A stretch of 64,000 nt of DNA, from assembly GCA_963695835.1 (NCBI GenBank), contig CAVOHR010000001.1, forward strand, positions 992,001 through 1,056,000. The letters are read 5' to 3'. A model generated the notes under the pieces. It made no database searches and was not told where the DNA came from. It saw only the letters and a list, made by a program, of their open reading frames with translations. How positions within the stretch are numbered: the stretch's first letter is position 1; every line of letters begins with the position of its first letter. Shown piece by piece: positions 41,879 through 49,841 of the stretch. This DNA is from VRUE01 sp963695835. GTDB taxonomy: Bacteria > Actinomycetota > Thermoleophilia > Solirubrobacterales > 70-9. The position numbers and the translations under genes are program-made.

Positions 41879-42199
41879 ATGGAAGCGAAAGTCATCGCGC
41901 TCGGCCTCGCAGCCATTCTCGGCGACACTGGCTGGGGGGATCACATGGACGGAGGTTGGTGGGTGGCGATGGTGTTCGGGATGGTGCTTTTCTGGGCCCT
42001 GGTGATCGTCGGCGTGATCTGGCTGGTGCGCGAGCTTTCCGGTCGCGGAGGCCGGCTTGGGCGAGAGCCCAGCGCCTTGGAGCTGCTCGATCGCCGCCTT
42101 GCCGACGGCACGATCTCCCCCGACGACTACCGCGAGCGGCGCGCGATTCTCAGCGAGCCGGGCCCGCCGGGGAGGGAGGGGCAGGCAGGGAAGAGCTGA
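41879..42199 (+). CDS. SHOCT-domain membrane protein
   Basis: Predicted 106 residues. One long hydrophobic segment (WWVAMVFGMVLFWALVIVGV, about residues 27-46) is followed by a C-terminal SHOCT motif: SALELLDRRLADGTISPDDY then RERRAIL. SHOCT domains are short oligomerisation modules on membrane or secreted proteins. Function unknown. It begins 73 bp after the island end, so it is probably a chromosomal gene interrupted from its tRNA neighbour by the insertion. ATG 41879 is used; 41946 is an alternative. Confidence 0.75.
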   Translation: MEAKVIALGLAAILGDTGWGDHMDGGWWVAMVFGMVLFWALVIVGVIWLVRELSGRGGRLGREPSALELLDRRLADGTISPDDYRERRAILSEPGPPGREGQAGKS

Positions 42200-42261
42200 G
42201 CCGGGCGATCACGCTCAGAACGTCAGCGTCCTCTCGGCCCAGAGCGCCCAGTCGGTCCGGC

Positions 42262-42489
42262 TCAGGCGCTGCGCAGGAGTTGGGAGACGACCTCGCCGGG
42301 CTGTTGGCCGCGCTCGATGGCGATTCGTTCAAGGCGCTTGGCGTCGTCGCCCTCGACGCTGACGAGAATCGACAACGTCGCGTCGGGGTTGCCCTCGTGT
42401 ATCTCGATCTGGTCGGAGCGGGCGCGGTCGAGCTCGGCGTCGAAGTCGCCGGGCTGAGGATCGGAATCGGTCCAGGGGTCTTTTCCCAT
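42262..42489 (-). CDS. CopG/BrnA-like antitoxin
   Basis: Predicted 75 residues: a charged N-terminal toxin-binding half, then TLSILVSVEGDDAKRLERIA then GQQPGEVVSQLL, which reads as a ribbon-helix-helix type DNA-binding C-terminus (one strand and two helices). It starts one base after the stop of the upstream toxin-like gene, so the pair is translated together with toxin first, antitoxin second, as in brnTA and hig-type modules. Confidence 0.6.
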   Translation of the reverse strand: MGKDPWTDSDPQPGDFDAELDRARSDQIEIHEGNPDATLSILVSVEGDDAKRLERIAIERGQQPGEVVSQLLRSA

Positions 42490-42490
42490 G

Positions 42491-42775
42491 TCAACTGAGA
42501 ATTCTACGCTCGCGCTCGGTGGCGGTCCAGCCGGTGACGATCAGCCACGATGTCGGATCGACCGTGCGCTCGAGCACCAGCGTGAGCGCCCGCCCGCCGT
42601 CGGTGTGGCCGATGAGCAGCAGTCGCTCGCCCTCGTGACCGCCACCGCGGGGATTTCGCACTCTCGCGTGGCGATTGCGCGGTAGCTGCTCGGCTTCAGC
42701 GGTCGAAATGCCGCGCGCTCCGAGCTTGACGCGCGCGGCATCAGTGGCGAGCAACTCGGAGATCACATCTGCCAT
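42491..42775 (-). CDS. BrnT/RelE-like toxin-like protein
   Basis: Predicted 94 residues. ISTAEAEQLPRNRHARVRNP, GERLLLIGHTDGGRALTLVL and SWLIVTGWTATERERRI fit small BrnT/DUF4258-type RNase toxins with GRxxxGR(x)L-like strands. No membrane segment. Toxin-first arrangement with the adjacent RHH-like protein. The exact family is not certain. Upstream 42776-42852 is short and shared with the divergent gene. Confidence 0.6.
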   Translation of the reverse strand: MADVISELLATDAARVKLGARGISTAEAEQLPRNRHARVRNPRGGGHEGERLLLIGHTDGGRALTLVLERTVDPTSWLIVTGWTATERERRILS

Positions 42776-42852
42776 CTCCGCCGATGTCTATCGAACGGCG
42801 CCGATAACTGATAGCCGCCGAGCGGCCCGCGCAGGGAAAGACATTGCTGTTT

Positions 42853-43344
42853 ATGATCCGCGCGATGAGCGATGCCGCGCTGGACCCGGACGGCTTCGCC
42901 GGCGCCTTCGAGGCCGCCTTCGCTCGGCTCCAGGTCCGGATCGAGACAGCGTGCGCCGCCGAGGACGAGTGGCCGGCTCAGGTCGCCGCCGGGGTCCGGG
43001 CGGCACTCGACTTCACCGCCGCCGATCCAGCCTCGGCGCGGGTGCTGACCAACGACGCCCTGGCCGCCGGCAGGGAGGGCTACGCGCGCTACGAGCGGAT
43101 GCTCTCCCACTTCGGCGAGCGGCTGCTGCCCGGCCGGGTGCTCCGCCCCGACGGCGAGCGGCTGCCGGAGATCATCGAGAAGGCGATGACAGGAGGCATT
43201 GCGATGCTGATCGCCCAGCGCCTGGACATGGGGCGCGAGGCCGAGCTGCCGGCGCTCGGCCAGGAGGCGACGCAGTTCGTCCTCACCCCGTACCTGGGGA
43301 CCGCGGAGGCGCGTCGCATCGCCGCCGAGGCGACGCCCCGCTAG
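42853..43344 (+). CDS. TetR C-terminal-like protein without HTH
   Basis: Predicted 163 residues. FEAAFARLQVRIETACAAED, AGVRAALDFTAADPASARVL and a final LGQEATQFVLTPYLG are the helices of a TetR-family ligand-binding domain. The usual 45-residue N-terminal HTH is missing, and no such frame is visible upstream, where the divergent toxin gene begins. Either it lost its DNA-binding half or it acts as a partner of another regulator. Its stop shares the palindrome CTAG with the convergent phosphoesterase. Confidence 0.6.
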   Translation: MIRAMSDAALDPDGFAGAFEAAFARLQVRIETACAAEDEWPAQVAAGVRAALDFTAADPASARVLTNDALAAGREGYARYERMLSHFGERLLPGRVLRPDGERLPEIIEKAMTGGIAMLIAQRLDMGREAELPALGQEATQFVLTPYLGTAEARRIAAEATPR

Positions 43345-43937
43345 ACCTCGATCCAGGTGCCCTTCGGGCCGAGGTTGCGCACCGGCGTCCCGCCGATCCG
43401 GCTCTCGCAGCCCCAGGACTCGTGGATGTGGCCGCAGACGGCGAGCTGCGGGCGCTTCTCCTCGATCGCCGCCAGCAGCGCCGCGCTGCCGAAGTGGTCG
43501 CCGCCGCCGCCCGTGTCGCAGTGTCCCCGGGGGGGCGAGTGGAGGACGAGGATCGCGCCCTCGGGACACGCCGCGAGCATCTCGCCGGCAACCTCGTCGT
43601 CGAGGTCGAAGCTCCACTCCCAGGGGGTGACCGGGATGCCGGCGCCGAGCCCGTAGAACTCGGCGCCCTCGATCGTCGCCCCCCCGCCGTGCAGGACCGT
43701 GGCGGCGCCCCAGCCCGCCGCCGCCTCGCGCAGCGCCTCGTCGGTCTCGTTGTTGCCGGGGACCAGCACCGCCGGCTTCTCGATCGCCGCCAGGACGCCG
43801 ATCGCCTCCTCGAGGCCCTCGTGCACCGAGGCGAAGTCGCCGGCGCCGATCACCACGTCGGCCTCGGCCGCCATCGCGACAAGCTCGGCGGCCTGGCCGA
43901 GGTCGCGGTGCAGGTCGCTGAAGGCGAGGATCCTCAT
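43341..43937 (-). CDS. Metallophosphoesterase (calcineurin-like)
   Basis: Predicted 198 residues. All five motifs of the family are seen: AFSDLHRDLG (DxH), IGAGDF (GD), VPGNNETDE (GNN/E), HSPPRGHCD and CGHIHESWGC (GHxH). It should bind two metal ions. Small single-domain members hydrolyse cyclic or linear phosphodiesters; substrate unknown. ATG 43937 is where similarity begins; the stop codon shares CTAG with the TetR-like gene. Confidence 0.88.
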   Translation of the reverse strand: MRILAFSDLHRDLGQAAELVAMAAEADVVIGAGDFASVHEGLEEAIGVLAAIEKPAVLVPGNNETDEALREAAAGWGAATVLHGGGATIEGAEFYGLGAGIPVTPWEWSFDLDDEVAGEMLAACPEGAILVLHSPPRGHCDTGGGGDHFGSAALLAAIEEKRPQLAVCGHIHESWGCESRIGGTPVRNLGPKGTWIEV

Positions 43938-43947
43938 CGGACCAAAC

Positions 43948-44211
43948 TTACCCGGATAGGCTGCGCCGGCGGCTGGCCAAGATCTGCGCACCCAGATGGC
44001 GGCCTTCCAGCGGATGGTTCTCCAGCTCGGCGGCGGGATGATCGTCACCTTCGCAGTCGGCTTCGCCAGAAGAAGGCGGCGACGCGCAGCGTGTACCACC
44101 AGCGGCCGCGGACGGCAGCCCGATCTGGGGCGCCGCCGCGGCGCTCGCCTGCGCCGGGCCCGTCACCGCCAGGCAGAGAAGCGCGAGCGTCGTATACCGA
44201 AGCCCCCTCAC
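43948..44211 (-). CDS. Small secreted protein, translationally coupled
   Basis: Predicted 87 residues from GTG 44211, which overlaps the stop of the MBL hydrolase as GTGA. GLRYTTLALLCLAVTGPAQA is a signal peptide with a cut near ASA. After GLPSAAAGG the rest is low complexity, and a neighbouring frame reads WWYTLRVAAFFWR, so a frameshift may have altered the mature part. It ends 10 nt before the phosphoesterase start. Function unknown. Confidence 0.45.
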   Translation of the reverse strand: MRGLRYTTLALLCLAVTGPAQASAAAAPQIGLPSAAAGGTRCASPPSSGEADCEGDDHPAAELENHPLEGRHLGAQILASRRRSLSG

Positions 44212-45212
44212 ACCGCCTTCCAGGTTCGCGGATCGCTGCCGGCGACGGGCTCGACCTCGCCGAGGATCGCCAGGTGGTCGAGGCAGGAGAGGACGATCTG
44301 CAGCACCCAGGCGCTGACCGGGGTGTTGAGGTTCTCGGCGCCGACGATCTCGCCGACCACGTCGAAGGCGGTCCGCTCGCCGGCGGCAAGAGCCTCGCGC
44401 ACCTTGCCGAGCAGCTCGTCGACCTGGCGCCGCGCCTCGGCGATCTTCGCCTCGGGGTCGCGGAAGGGGCGGCCGTGGCCGGGCAGGACCAGTCCGACGT
44501 CGAGCGGCTCGACCTCGTCGAGGCTGCCGAGGAACTCGCCGAGCGGGTCGGGGCTGTGGCCATGGTCGAAGAACAGCACCGTGCGGCCGAGCAGATGGTC
44601 GCCGGAGATCATCAGCCGGCGCTCGGGCTGGTGGAGGATCACGTGCGAGGGGGCGTGGCCGGGCGTCTCGTGGACCTGCCAGGCGCCGAGGTCGGTCTCC
44701 ACCTCCACCCCGGGGACGAGGTCGCGGTCGGGCACGGCGATCGCGTCGATCCCGGTGTCCTGCTCGCCGCCGCGCGACTCGCGGTAGCGCTCCAGCGCCG
44801 CCGCCGGCACGCCGCTCTGGCGGGCCACCTCGAGCCGCTGCTCGAGCGCCGCCGCGGGGTCGTCGGCGAGCAGCCGCACGTGCTCCCAGTGCGGGTGCAT
44901 CCACAGCTCGCAGCCGGCGCCCGCGACGATCGGCGCGGCGAGCCCGTAGTGGTCGGTGTGCGAGTGGGTGCAGACGACGAGTCGCACGTCCTCGAGCCCG
45001 AAGCCCGCCTGGGCGAGGGCGAGGTCGAAGCGGCGCAGACCGCCCTTGCCGCCGATCCCGGTGTCGAAGAGGACGATGCCGCCGTCGGCGGCGACCGCCC
45101 AGGCGTTGCCGTGCGGGACGCCGGGCCAGGGCAGCGGCAGGCGCAGCCTCCAGACACCGGGTAGCACCTTCTCGCTGCGCGGCGCCTCGGGCCGCTTCGG
45201 ATCCGCGCTCAT
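44208..45212 (-). CDS. Metallo-beta-lactamase-fold hydrolase
   Basis: Predicted 334 residues. VVCTHSHTDHYGLAAP is the HxHxDH zinc site (about residue 84), followed by the further ligands in ETPGHAPSHVIL, SGDHLLGR and LPGHGRP. The C-terminal helical part (about residues 225-334) corresponds to the winged-helix tail of LACTB2/GloB-like MBL proteins. Likely a thioester or similar hydrolase; substrate unknown. ATG 45212 has GAGAGG 7 nt upstream; 45221 is the alternative. It is divergent from the MFS gene. Confidence 0.88.
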   Translation of the reverse strand: MSADPKRPEAPRSEKVLPGVWRLRLPLPWPGVPHGNAWAVAADGGIVLFDTGIGGKGGLRRFDLALAQAGFGLEDVRLVVCTHSHTDHYGLAAPIVAGAGCELWMHPHWEHVRLLADDPAAALEQRLEVARQSGVPAAALERYRESRGGEQDTGIDAIAVPDRDLVPGVEVETDLGAWQVHETPGHAPSHVILHQPERRLMISGDHLLGRTVLFFDHGHSPDPLGEFLGSLDEVEPLDVGLVLPGHGRPFRDPEAKIAEARRQVDELLGKVREALAAGERTAFDVVGEIVGAENLNTPVSAWVLQIVLSCLDHLAILGEVEPVAGSDPRTWKAV

Positions 45213-45281
45213 CGCGCGCATCCTCTCAGGGCGGGCGAAGCCGGGCGTGAGGACCGTCGTGCCAGGTAGGTTGCCCTGCAC

Positions 45282-46835
45282 ATGGCGTCGAGCAGCCCCA
45301 AGCGCGCCGGCCTCGTCCTCGGCGCGCTGATCCTCGTCGCCGCGGTCGCCAACCTCAACCTGGCGGTCGCCAACGTCGCCCTGCCCGACATCGGCAAGGC
45401 GTTCAACGCCGGGCAGACGACGCTCAACCTGGTCGCGGTCGGCTACTCGCTCGGGCTCGCGACCTCGGTCCTCTACCTGGGCGCGCTCGGCGACCGCCAC
45501 GGGCGCAAGACGATGCTGCTGCTCGGCATGGGCCTCTCGGTCCCCGCCTCGCTGCTGGCCGGCTTCGCGCCGAGCATCGGCGTCCTCTTCGCCGCCCGCC
45601 TGCTCGGCGGCGTCGCCGCCGGGATGGCCTTCCCGACCACGCTGGCGCTGATCACCGCGCTCTGGGCCGGCGACGCGCGGACCAGGTCGATCGCCCTCTG
45701 GTCGGCGATCGGCGGCGCGATCGCCTCGCTCGGGCCGCTGCTCTCCGGCGCCCTGCTCGAGCACTTCGACTGGGGCTCGGTCTTCCTCATCACCCTGCCG
45801 CTCGCCGCGCTCGCCTTCTTCCTCGCCTGGCGCTTCGTCCCCGCCCACGTCAACGAGACCACCGGCCCGGTCGACAACCTCGGCGGCGTCCTCTCGATGC
45901 TGCTGGTCGCCGCCCTGGTGCTCGGCATCAACCTGGCGCCGGTGCCGGGCAAGGGCGCGCTGGCGATCGGGCTGGGGATCGTCGCCCTGGCGGCGACCGT
46001 CGCCTTCGTCCTGCGCCAGCGGCGCGCGCCCGCCCCTCTCTACGACCTCGAGGTGGCCGCGCGGCGGACCTTCTGGGTCGCGGCCTGCGCCGGGATCATC
46101 GTCTTCGGCTCGCTGATGGGGGCGATGTTCATCGGCCAGCAGTTCCTCCAGAACGTGCTCGACTACTCGACCCTCGACTCCGGCCTGGCGATCCTGCCGG
46201 CGGCGGCGCTGATGGTCGTCGTCGCGCCGCGCTCGGCGAAGCTGGTCGAGGCGCGCGGCGCCCGCTTCACCCTGCTGCTCGGCTACGTCTTCTGCGTGCT
46301 CGGCTTCCTCACGATGCTGCTGCTGTGGAAGGAAGGCATCGCCTACTGGAAGGTCGGTCTCGGCTACGCCTTCATCGGGATCGGCGTCGGCTTCGCCGGC
46401 ACCCCGGCCTCGCACTCGCTGACCGGCTCGGTGCCGGTCAAGCGGGCGGGGATGGCGTCCGGCACCGCCGACCTGCAGCGCGACCTCGGCGGGGCGATCA
46501 TGCAGTCGATCCTCGGCGCCCTGCTGACCGCGGGCTACGCCGCGGCGGCGAGCGCGGCGATCGCCGCCTCGCCCAACGCGAGCAAGGTCAGCGAAAACGT
46601 CGAAGGCGAGCTGACCAAGTCGTTCTCCAGCGCCGCCGACCTCGCCTCCCAGTACCCGCAGCACTCCGAACAGATCGTCGCCGCCGCCAAGGCCTCCTTC
46701 CTGCAGGGCGACAAATGGGCCTACACCGCCGGCATCGTCGCGATCGGCATCGGCGCGGCGCTGGTCTTCTTCGCGTTCCCGAAGCGCCAAGACGAGGTGG
46801 CGATGCTGGAGCGCTACGCCGCCGAAGATGCCTGA
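45282..46835 (+). CDS. MFS drug exporter (DHA2, 14 TM, EmrB/QacA type)
   Basis: Predicted 517 residues with about 14 hydrophobic helices. NLNLAVANVALPDIGKAFNA at the start is the DHA2 motif D1-like region, and LGALGDRHGRKTMLLLG is motif A. An extended periplasmic loop precedes the last helix (residues 425-485). Proton-driven export of drugs or lipophilic compounds is the family role. The 3' end overlaps the convergent membrane-protein gene by about 22 bp. Confidence 0.9.
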   Translation: MASSSPKRAGLVLGALILVAAVANLNLAVANVALPDIGKAFNAGQTTLNLVAVGYSLGLATSVLYLGALGDRHGRKTMLLLGMGLSVPASLLAGFAPSIGVLFAARLLGGVAAGMAFPTTLALITALWAGDARTRSIALWSAIGGAIASLGPLLSGALLEHFDWGSVFLITLPLAALAFFLAWRFVPAHVNETTGPVDNLGGVLSMLLVAALVLGINLAPVPGKGALAIGLGIVALAATVAFVLRQRRAPAPLYDLEVAARRTFWVAACAGIIVFGSLMGAMFIGQQFLQNVLDYSTLDSGLAILPAAALMVVVAPRSAKLVEARGARFTLLLGYVFCVLGFLTMLLLWKEGIAYWKVGLGYAFIGIGVGFAGTPASHSLTGSVPVKRAGMASGTADLQRDLGGAIMQSILGALLTAGYAAAASAAIAASPNASKVSENVEGELTKSFSSAADLASQYPQHSEQIVAAAKASFLQGDKWAYTAGIVAIGIGAALVFFAFPKRQDEVAMLERYAAEDA

Positions 46836-47509
46836 GGAGCGCCGGCGCGCCGGCGGCGGGGCCCGGCTGGGTGCTCGAACTCCTGCATCGCGCCGGCAAC
46901 CGCGAAGCAGAGGGCGCCGGTGAAGGTGCCCCAGTTGGCGATGCCGACCGCCAGCTCCTCGCCCGTGGAGGGGCGGACGAAGGCGCCGATCGCGGACACC
47001 ATGAAGAGGATCGAGCCGAGCTGGTTGACGGCGACGATCCACCATCCGAGGTCGCGGAGGCGCCAGAAGCGGCCGGCGCCGATCCCGACCATCGCCAGGT
47101 GGCCGGAGACGAGGAAGAGCGCGCAGCCGACGACGTCGGGCGACCAGACGAGCCGGTCCTCGGTCACCGCACCCAACCCTTCGATGAACGAGTCGACCAG
47201 GTTGATCGCGAAGACGAGGGTGCCGGCGAAGAGGGCGACGGAGCTGAGCCAGGCCGCCCGCCTCGGCCCGCGCACCCACCAGCGCCAGCGCCGCGGCGCG
47301 TGGGCGCCGCTCGGCTCGTTGACCACCTGGACGACCGAGGCGTAGCCGCCGCTGCTGAAGAAGAGGCCGCCGACCAGGTAGACCGAGAGGTATGCGGTGG
47401 GGTCGACGCCGGCCTGCGCCAGCGCGGCGCCGATCGCGAACAGCGAGCCGCCGATCACGAAGGCCGTCGCGGCGACAGCGTTCACGAGCCGCAGTCGCCG
47501 CCAGAGCAC
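46814..47509 (-). CDS. Multi-spanning membrane protein, unknown function
   Basis: Predicted 231 residues, about six hydrophobic helices (VNAVAATAFVIGGSLFAIGA, PTAYLSVYLVGGLFFSSGGY, SVALFAGTLVFAINLVDSFI and so on). YrhK-like patterns with repeated (F/I)xxGG(x)LF are suggestive only. The GTG start follows the stop of the small membrane-protein gene by 8 nt; no ribosome binding site is evident, and a GTG at 47485 is possible. The C-terminal tail is alanine/arginine rich. Confidence 0.65.
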   Translation of the reverse strand: MLWRRLRLVNAVAATAFVIGGSLFAIGAALAQAGVDPTAYLSVYLVGGLFFSSGGYASVVQVVNEPSGAHAPRRWRWWVRGPRRAAWLSSVALFAGTLVFAINLVDSFIEGLGAVTEDRLVWSPDVVGCALFLVSGHLAMVGIGAGRFWRLRDLGWWIVAVNQLGSILFMVSAIGAFVRPSTGEELAVGIANWGTFTGALCFAVAGAMQEFEHPAGPRRRRAGAPQASSAA

Positions 47510-47517
47510 GACGGGAG

Positions 47518-47691
47518 TCAGCTGGTCGCGAGCCCGATCGCCAGCAGCGGGAAGGCGGCCATGCCGCCGAGGTAGGCGCCGATCGCGATCCCGGTCAGGG
47601 TGCGGGTGCTGTGCGAGCGGGCGCCGGCGAAGAGGCCGACGAGGACGCCCAGGCCGGCGATTCCGAGGCCGATCCAGAAGACGGGGGGCAT
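47518..47691 (-). CDS. Small two-helix membrane protein
   Basis: Predicted 57 residues: MPPVFWIGLGIAGLGVLVGL, then a polar ARSHSTRTLTG loop, then a second hydrophobic segment IAIGAYLGGMAAFPLLAIGL. It lies in a tight minus-strand series (12 nt after the small secreted-protein gene, 8 nt before the membrane-protein gene), which supports reality despite its size. Function unknown. Confidence 0.6.
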   Translation of the reverse strand: MPPVFWIGLGIAGLGVLVGLFAGARSHSTRTLTGIAIGAYLGGMAAFPLLAIGLATS

Positions 47692-47703
47692 GGGCGGGCG
47701 AGA

Positions 47704-47880
47704 TTATCGGATGCTGTCGTCGTGCAGCACCCGGAAGGTGCCCGGGCACTGGACCCGAGCCGCGTTCGCCCGGCTCGGCGCGGCCATCGCGACCAGCAGC
47801 GCCACCGCCGCGCAGAGGACGACCAGCAGACCGCCCCGCACCCTGCTTGCCGTCGAGTCCGAAGTCAACACCGGCGGCAT
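47704..47880 (-). CDS. Small secreted protein
   Basis: Predicted 58 residues: a hydrophobic signal segment (GGLLVVLCAAVALLVAMAAP) then RVQCPGTFRVLHDDSIR and stop. The mature part would be about 25 residues with one cysteine. It is first of three close minus-strand genes and divergent from the SRPBCC gene 32 bp away. It may be a shortened relative of a longer secreted family, since it ends right after a conserved-looking CPGTF(x)VLHxD segment. Confidence 0.55.
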   Translation of the reverse strand: MPPVLTSDSTASRVRGGLLVVLCAAVALLVAMAAPSRANAARVQCPGTFRVLHDDSIR

Positions 47881-47912
47881 CCTACCCGGCGCCGTCGGTA
47901 GGCTCTGCCGCC

Positions 47913-48356
47913 GTGGCCAGCTTCACTCTCGTGCGCGAGGTTGCCGCCCCTCCCGAGGTCGTCTTCGACGTGCTGACCGACCACCGCGGCTACTCCGAGC
48001 TGACGCCGTTGCGGAAGTCGGAGCTGGAGCGGGAAGGGGACCCGGCACCGAACGGCGTCGGGGCGATCCGCGTGCTGAGCGCGGTCGGGCCGCCGATGCG
48101 CGAGGAAGTGATCGCCTACGAGCGTCCCGGCCGCTTCTCCTACACCGTGCTCTCCGGCCTGCCGGTCCGCGATCACGTCGGCACGGTCTCGCTGGAGCCG
48201 GAGGGGGAGGGGACCAAGGTGACCTACGCCCTGCGGATGACCCCCACGGTGCCGTTCGCCGGAGCCGTCGTCGTGGCCGTCGTCAAGCGGGCGATCGCGC
48301 AGCTCCTCGGCGGGATCTCCGCCGAGGCCGAGCGGCGCGCCGCGGCGGGGGGCTGA
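47913..48356 (+). CDS. SRPBCC family protein
   Basis: Predicted 147 residues starting at GTG. FTLVREVAAPPEVVFDVLTD, HRGYSELTPLRKSELEREGD and GTVSLEPEGEGTKVTYALRM follow the START-like SRPBCC fold. The C-terminal amphipathic helix (VVVAVVKRAIAQLLGGISAE) closes the ligand pocket. Ligand unknown. It is followed by a small frame overlapping the PQQ-type gene. Confidence 0.78.
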   Translation: MASFTLVREVAAPPEVVFDVLTDHRGYSELTPLRKSELEREGDPAPNGVGAIRVLSAVGPPMREEVIAYERPGRFSYTVLSGLPVRDHVGTVSLEPEGEGTKVTYALRMTPTVPFAGAVVVAVVKRAIAQLLGGISAEAERRAAAGG

Positions 48357-48366
48357 CCGGCCCCGG

Positions 48367-48474
48367 ATGGGCCAGGGGGTCGCCGATGAGGAGCTGCGAC
48401 GCCGCGCCGTCGCCGGCGTCCGCGACGAGGTCGAGGCGCTCGGCTTCGTCGCGATGTGGGAGCTGCGCCGGTGA
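48367..48474 (+). CDS. Very small ORF overlapping the propeller gene start
   Basis: Predicted 35 residues (MGQGVADEELRRRAVAGVRD, then EVEALGFVAMWELRR). Its TGA stop overlaps the GTG of the next gene as GTGA, which suggests translational coupling. It may be a leader peptide or the end of a lost gene. No homology is recognised. Confidence 0.3.
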   Translation: MGQGVADEELRRRAVAGVRDEVEALGFVAMWELRR

Positions 48475-49841
48475 AGGCGTTGCCGGCGAGGGCGTGGCGG
48501 GCGCTGCGGCGCCTCTGGGGAGACCGCAGGCGGCTCCTGCGCGAGCCGAAGGCGATCTGGAGCGACCACCGGCCGGTGACGATCGCCCTGCTCGCCGGCG
48601 CCGCCGTCCTCGCCGCCGGGATCGTCGGCGGCTACGAGCTGCTGAAGCGCCCGCCCGACGTCCACAACCCGAACGCGGCCTTCGAGCCGCAGAAGCCCTC
48701 GAAGCCGGTCAAGGCGAAGACCGTGAACTGGCCGGTCTTCGGCCTCGATGCCGCCCGCACGCGCTACCTGCCGGCCCGCGGGGTGAAGCCGCCCTACCGG
48801 CTGATCTGGCACTTCACCGAGCGGCCGCTGCTCGAGTTCCCGCCCATCTATGCCGGCGGCCGGCTCTACTTCGTCAACAACAGCGGCACCGCCTACGCGC
48901 TCGACGCGAACACCGGCAAGGTCCTCTGGGAACGGCGGATCGGCCGCCTCAACGCCTCCTCGCCGGCCTACTACAAGCACCGCCTCTACATCGTCAACCT
49001 CGTCCCCGGCCACATCGTCAAGCTCGACGCGAGGACCGGCAAGGTGCTGTGGAAACACCTGCTGCCCGGCCGGGCCGAGTCCTCGCCGCTGGCGATCGAC
49101 GGCAGTGTCTACTTCGGCTGCGAGAACGGCCAGCTCTTCTCGCTCAGCACCCGCAACGGCCACGTCCGCTGGGCGACGACGCTGGGCGGCCCGGTGAAGT
49201 CGGCGCCCGCCTACCAGCACGGCGTCCTCTACGTCGGCGACTACGGCGGCTACATGAACGCGGTCGACGCCGAGACCGGCGCGATCAGGTGGCAGAGCGG
49301 CTCGCTGGGCCAGGGCTTCGGCACCTCGGGCGAGTTCTACTCGACCCCGGCGGTCGCCTTCGGCCGCGTCTACGCCGGCAACAACGACCACCGCGTCTAC
49401 AGCTTCGACCAGAAGGACGGCACCCTCGCCTGGTCCTACTCGACCGGCGGCTACGTCTACTCGGGCCCGGTCGTCGCCCGCACCCGCCACACCGGCCCGA
49501 CCGTCTACATCGGCTCCTTCGACGGCAACGTCTACGCGCTCAGCGCGAAGAGCGGCGAACCGCGCTGGGCTCGCCCGGCCGGCGGCTCGGTGATCGGTTC
49601 GCTCTCGGCGGTCGGCGACATCGTCTACCTGGCCGAGTTCAGCAACGGCTCGACCAACGGCTACGAGATGAAGACCGGCCGCCGGGTCTTCCACTACAAG
49701 ACCGGCACCTACACGCCGGTGATCTCCGACGGGCGGCGGATCTACCTGGTCGGCTACTCCAGCGTCAACGCGCTCCAGCCCTACAGGTACAGGGCCGGGG
49801 TGGCCGGCAACGTCAAGGCGAAGGTCTCGAAGGGGGGCTGA
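48471..49841 (+). CDS. Membrane-anchored PQQ-type beta-propeller protein
   Basis: Predicted 456 residues. One N-terminal membrane helix (IALLAGAAVLAAGIVGGYEL, about residues 35-54) leads to an extracytoplasmic seven- or eight-bladed propeller. Repeating units such as ALDANTGKVLWERRIGRLNA, KLDARTGKVLWKHLLPGRAE, AVDAETGAIRWQSGSLGQGF and SFDQKDGTLAWSY have the (A/V)xDaxTGkxxW tryptophan-docking motif. Related to BamB-like and PQQ_2 domains but with no PQQ enzyme motif, so a binding scaffold rather than a dehydrogenase. Its 3' end overlaps the convergent GT by 29 bp. Confidence 0.82.
   Translation: MKALPARAWRALRRLWGDRRRLLREPKAIWSDHRPVTIALLAGAAVLAAGIVGGYELLKRPPDVHNPNAAFEPQKPSKPVKAKTVNWPVFGLDAARTRYLPARGVKPPYRLIWHFTERPLLEFPPIYAGGRLYFVNNSGTAYALDANTGKVLWERRIGRLNASSPAYYKHRLYIVNLVPGHIVKLDARTGKVLWKHLLPGRAESSPLAIDGSVYFGCENGQLFSLSTRNGHVRWATTLGGPVKSAPAYQHGVLYVGDYGGYMNAVDAETGAIRWQSGSLGQGFGTSGEFYSTPAVAFGRVYAGNNDHRVYSFDQKDGTLAWSYSTGGYVYSGPVVARTRHTGPTVYIGSFDGNVYALSAKSGEPRWARPAGGSVIGSLSAVGDIVYLAEFSNGSTNGYEMKTGRRVFHYKTGTYTPVISDGRRIYLVGYSSVNALQPYRYRAGVAGNVKAKVSKGG

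Noticed and set aside
44208..47279. 1023-residue frame joining the MBL hydrolase to upstream sequence
   Set aside because: Only the C-terminal third has homology; the upstream part is antisense to the MFS gene.
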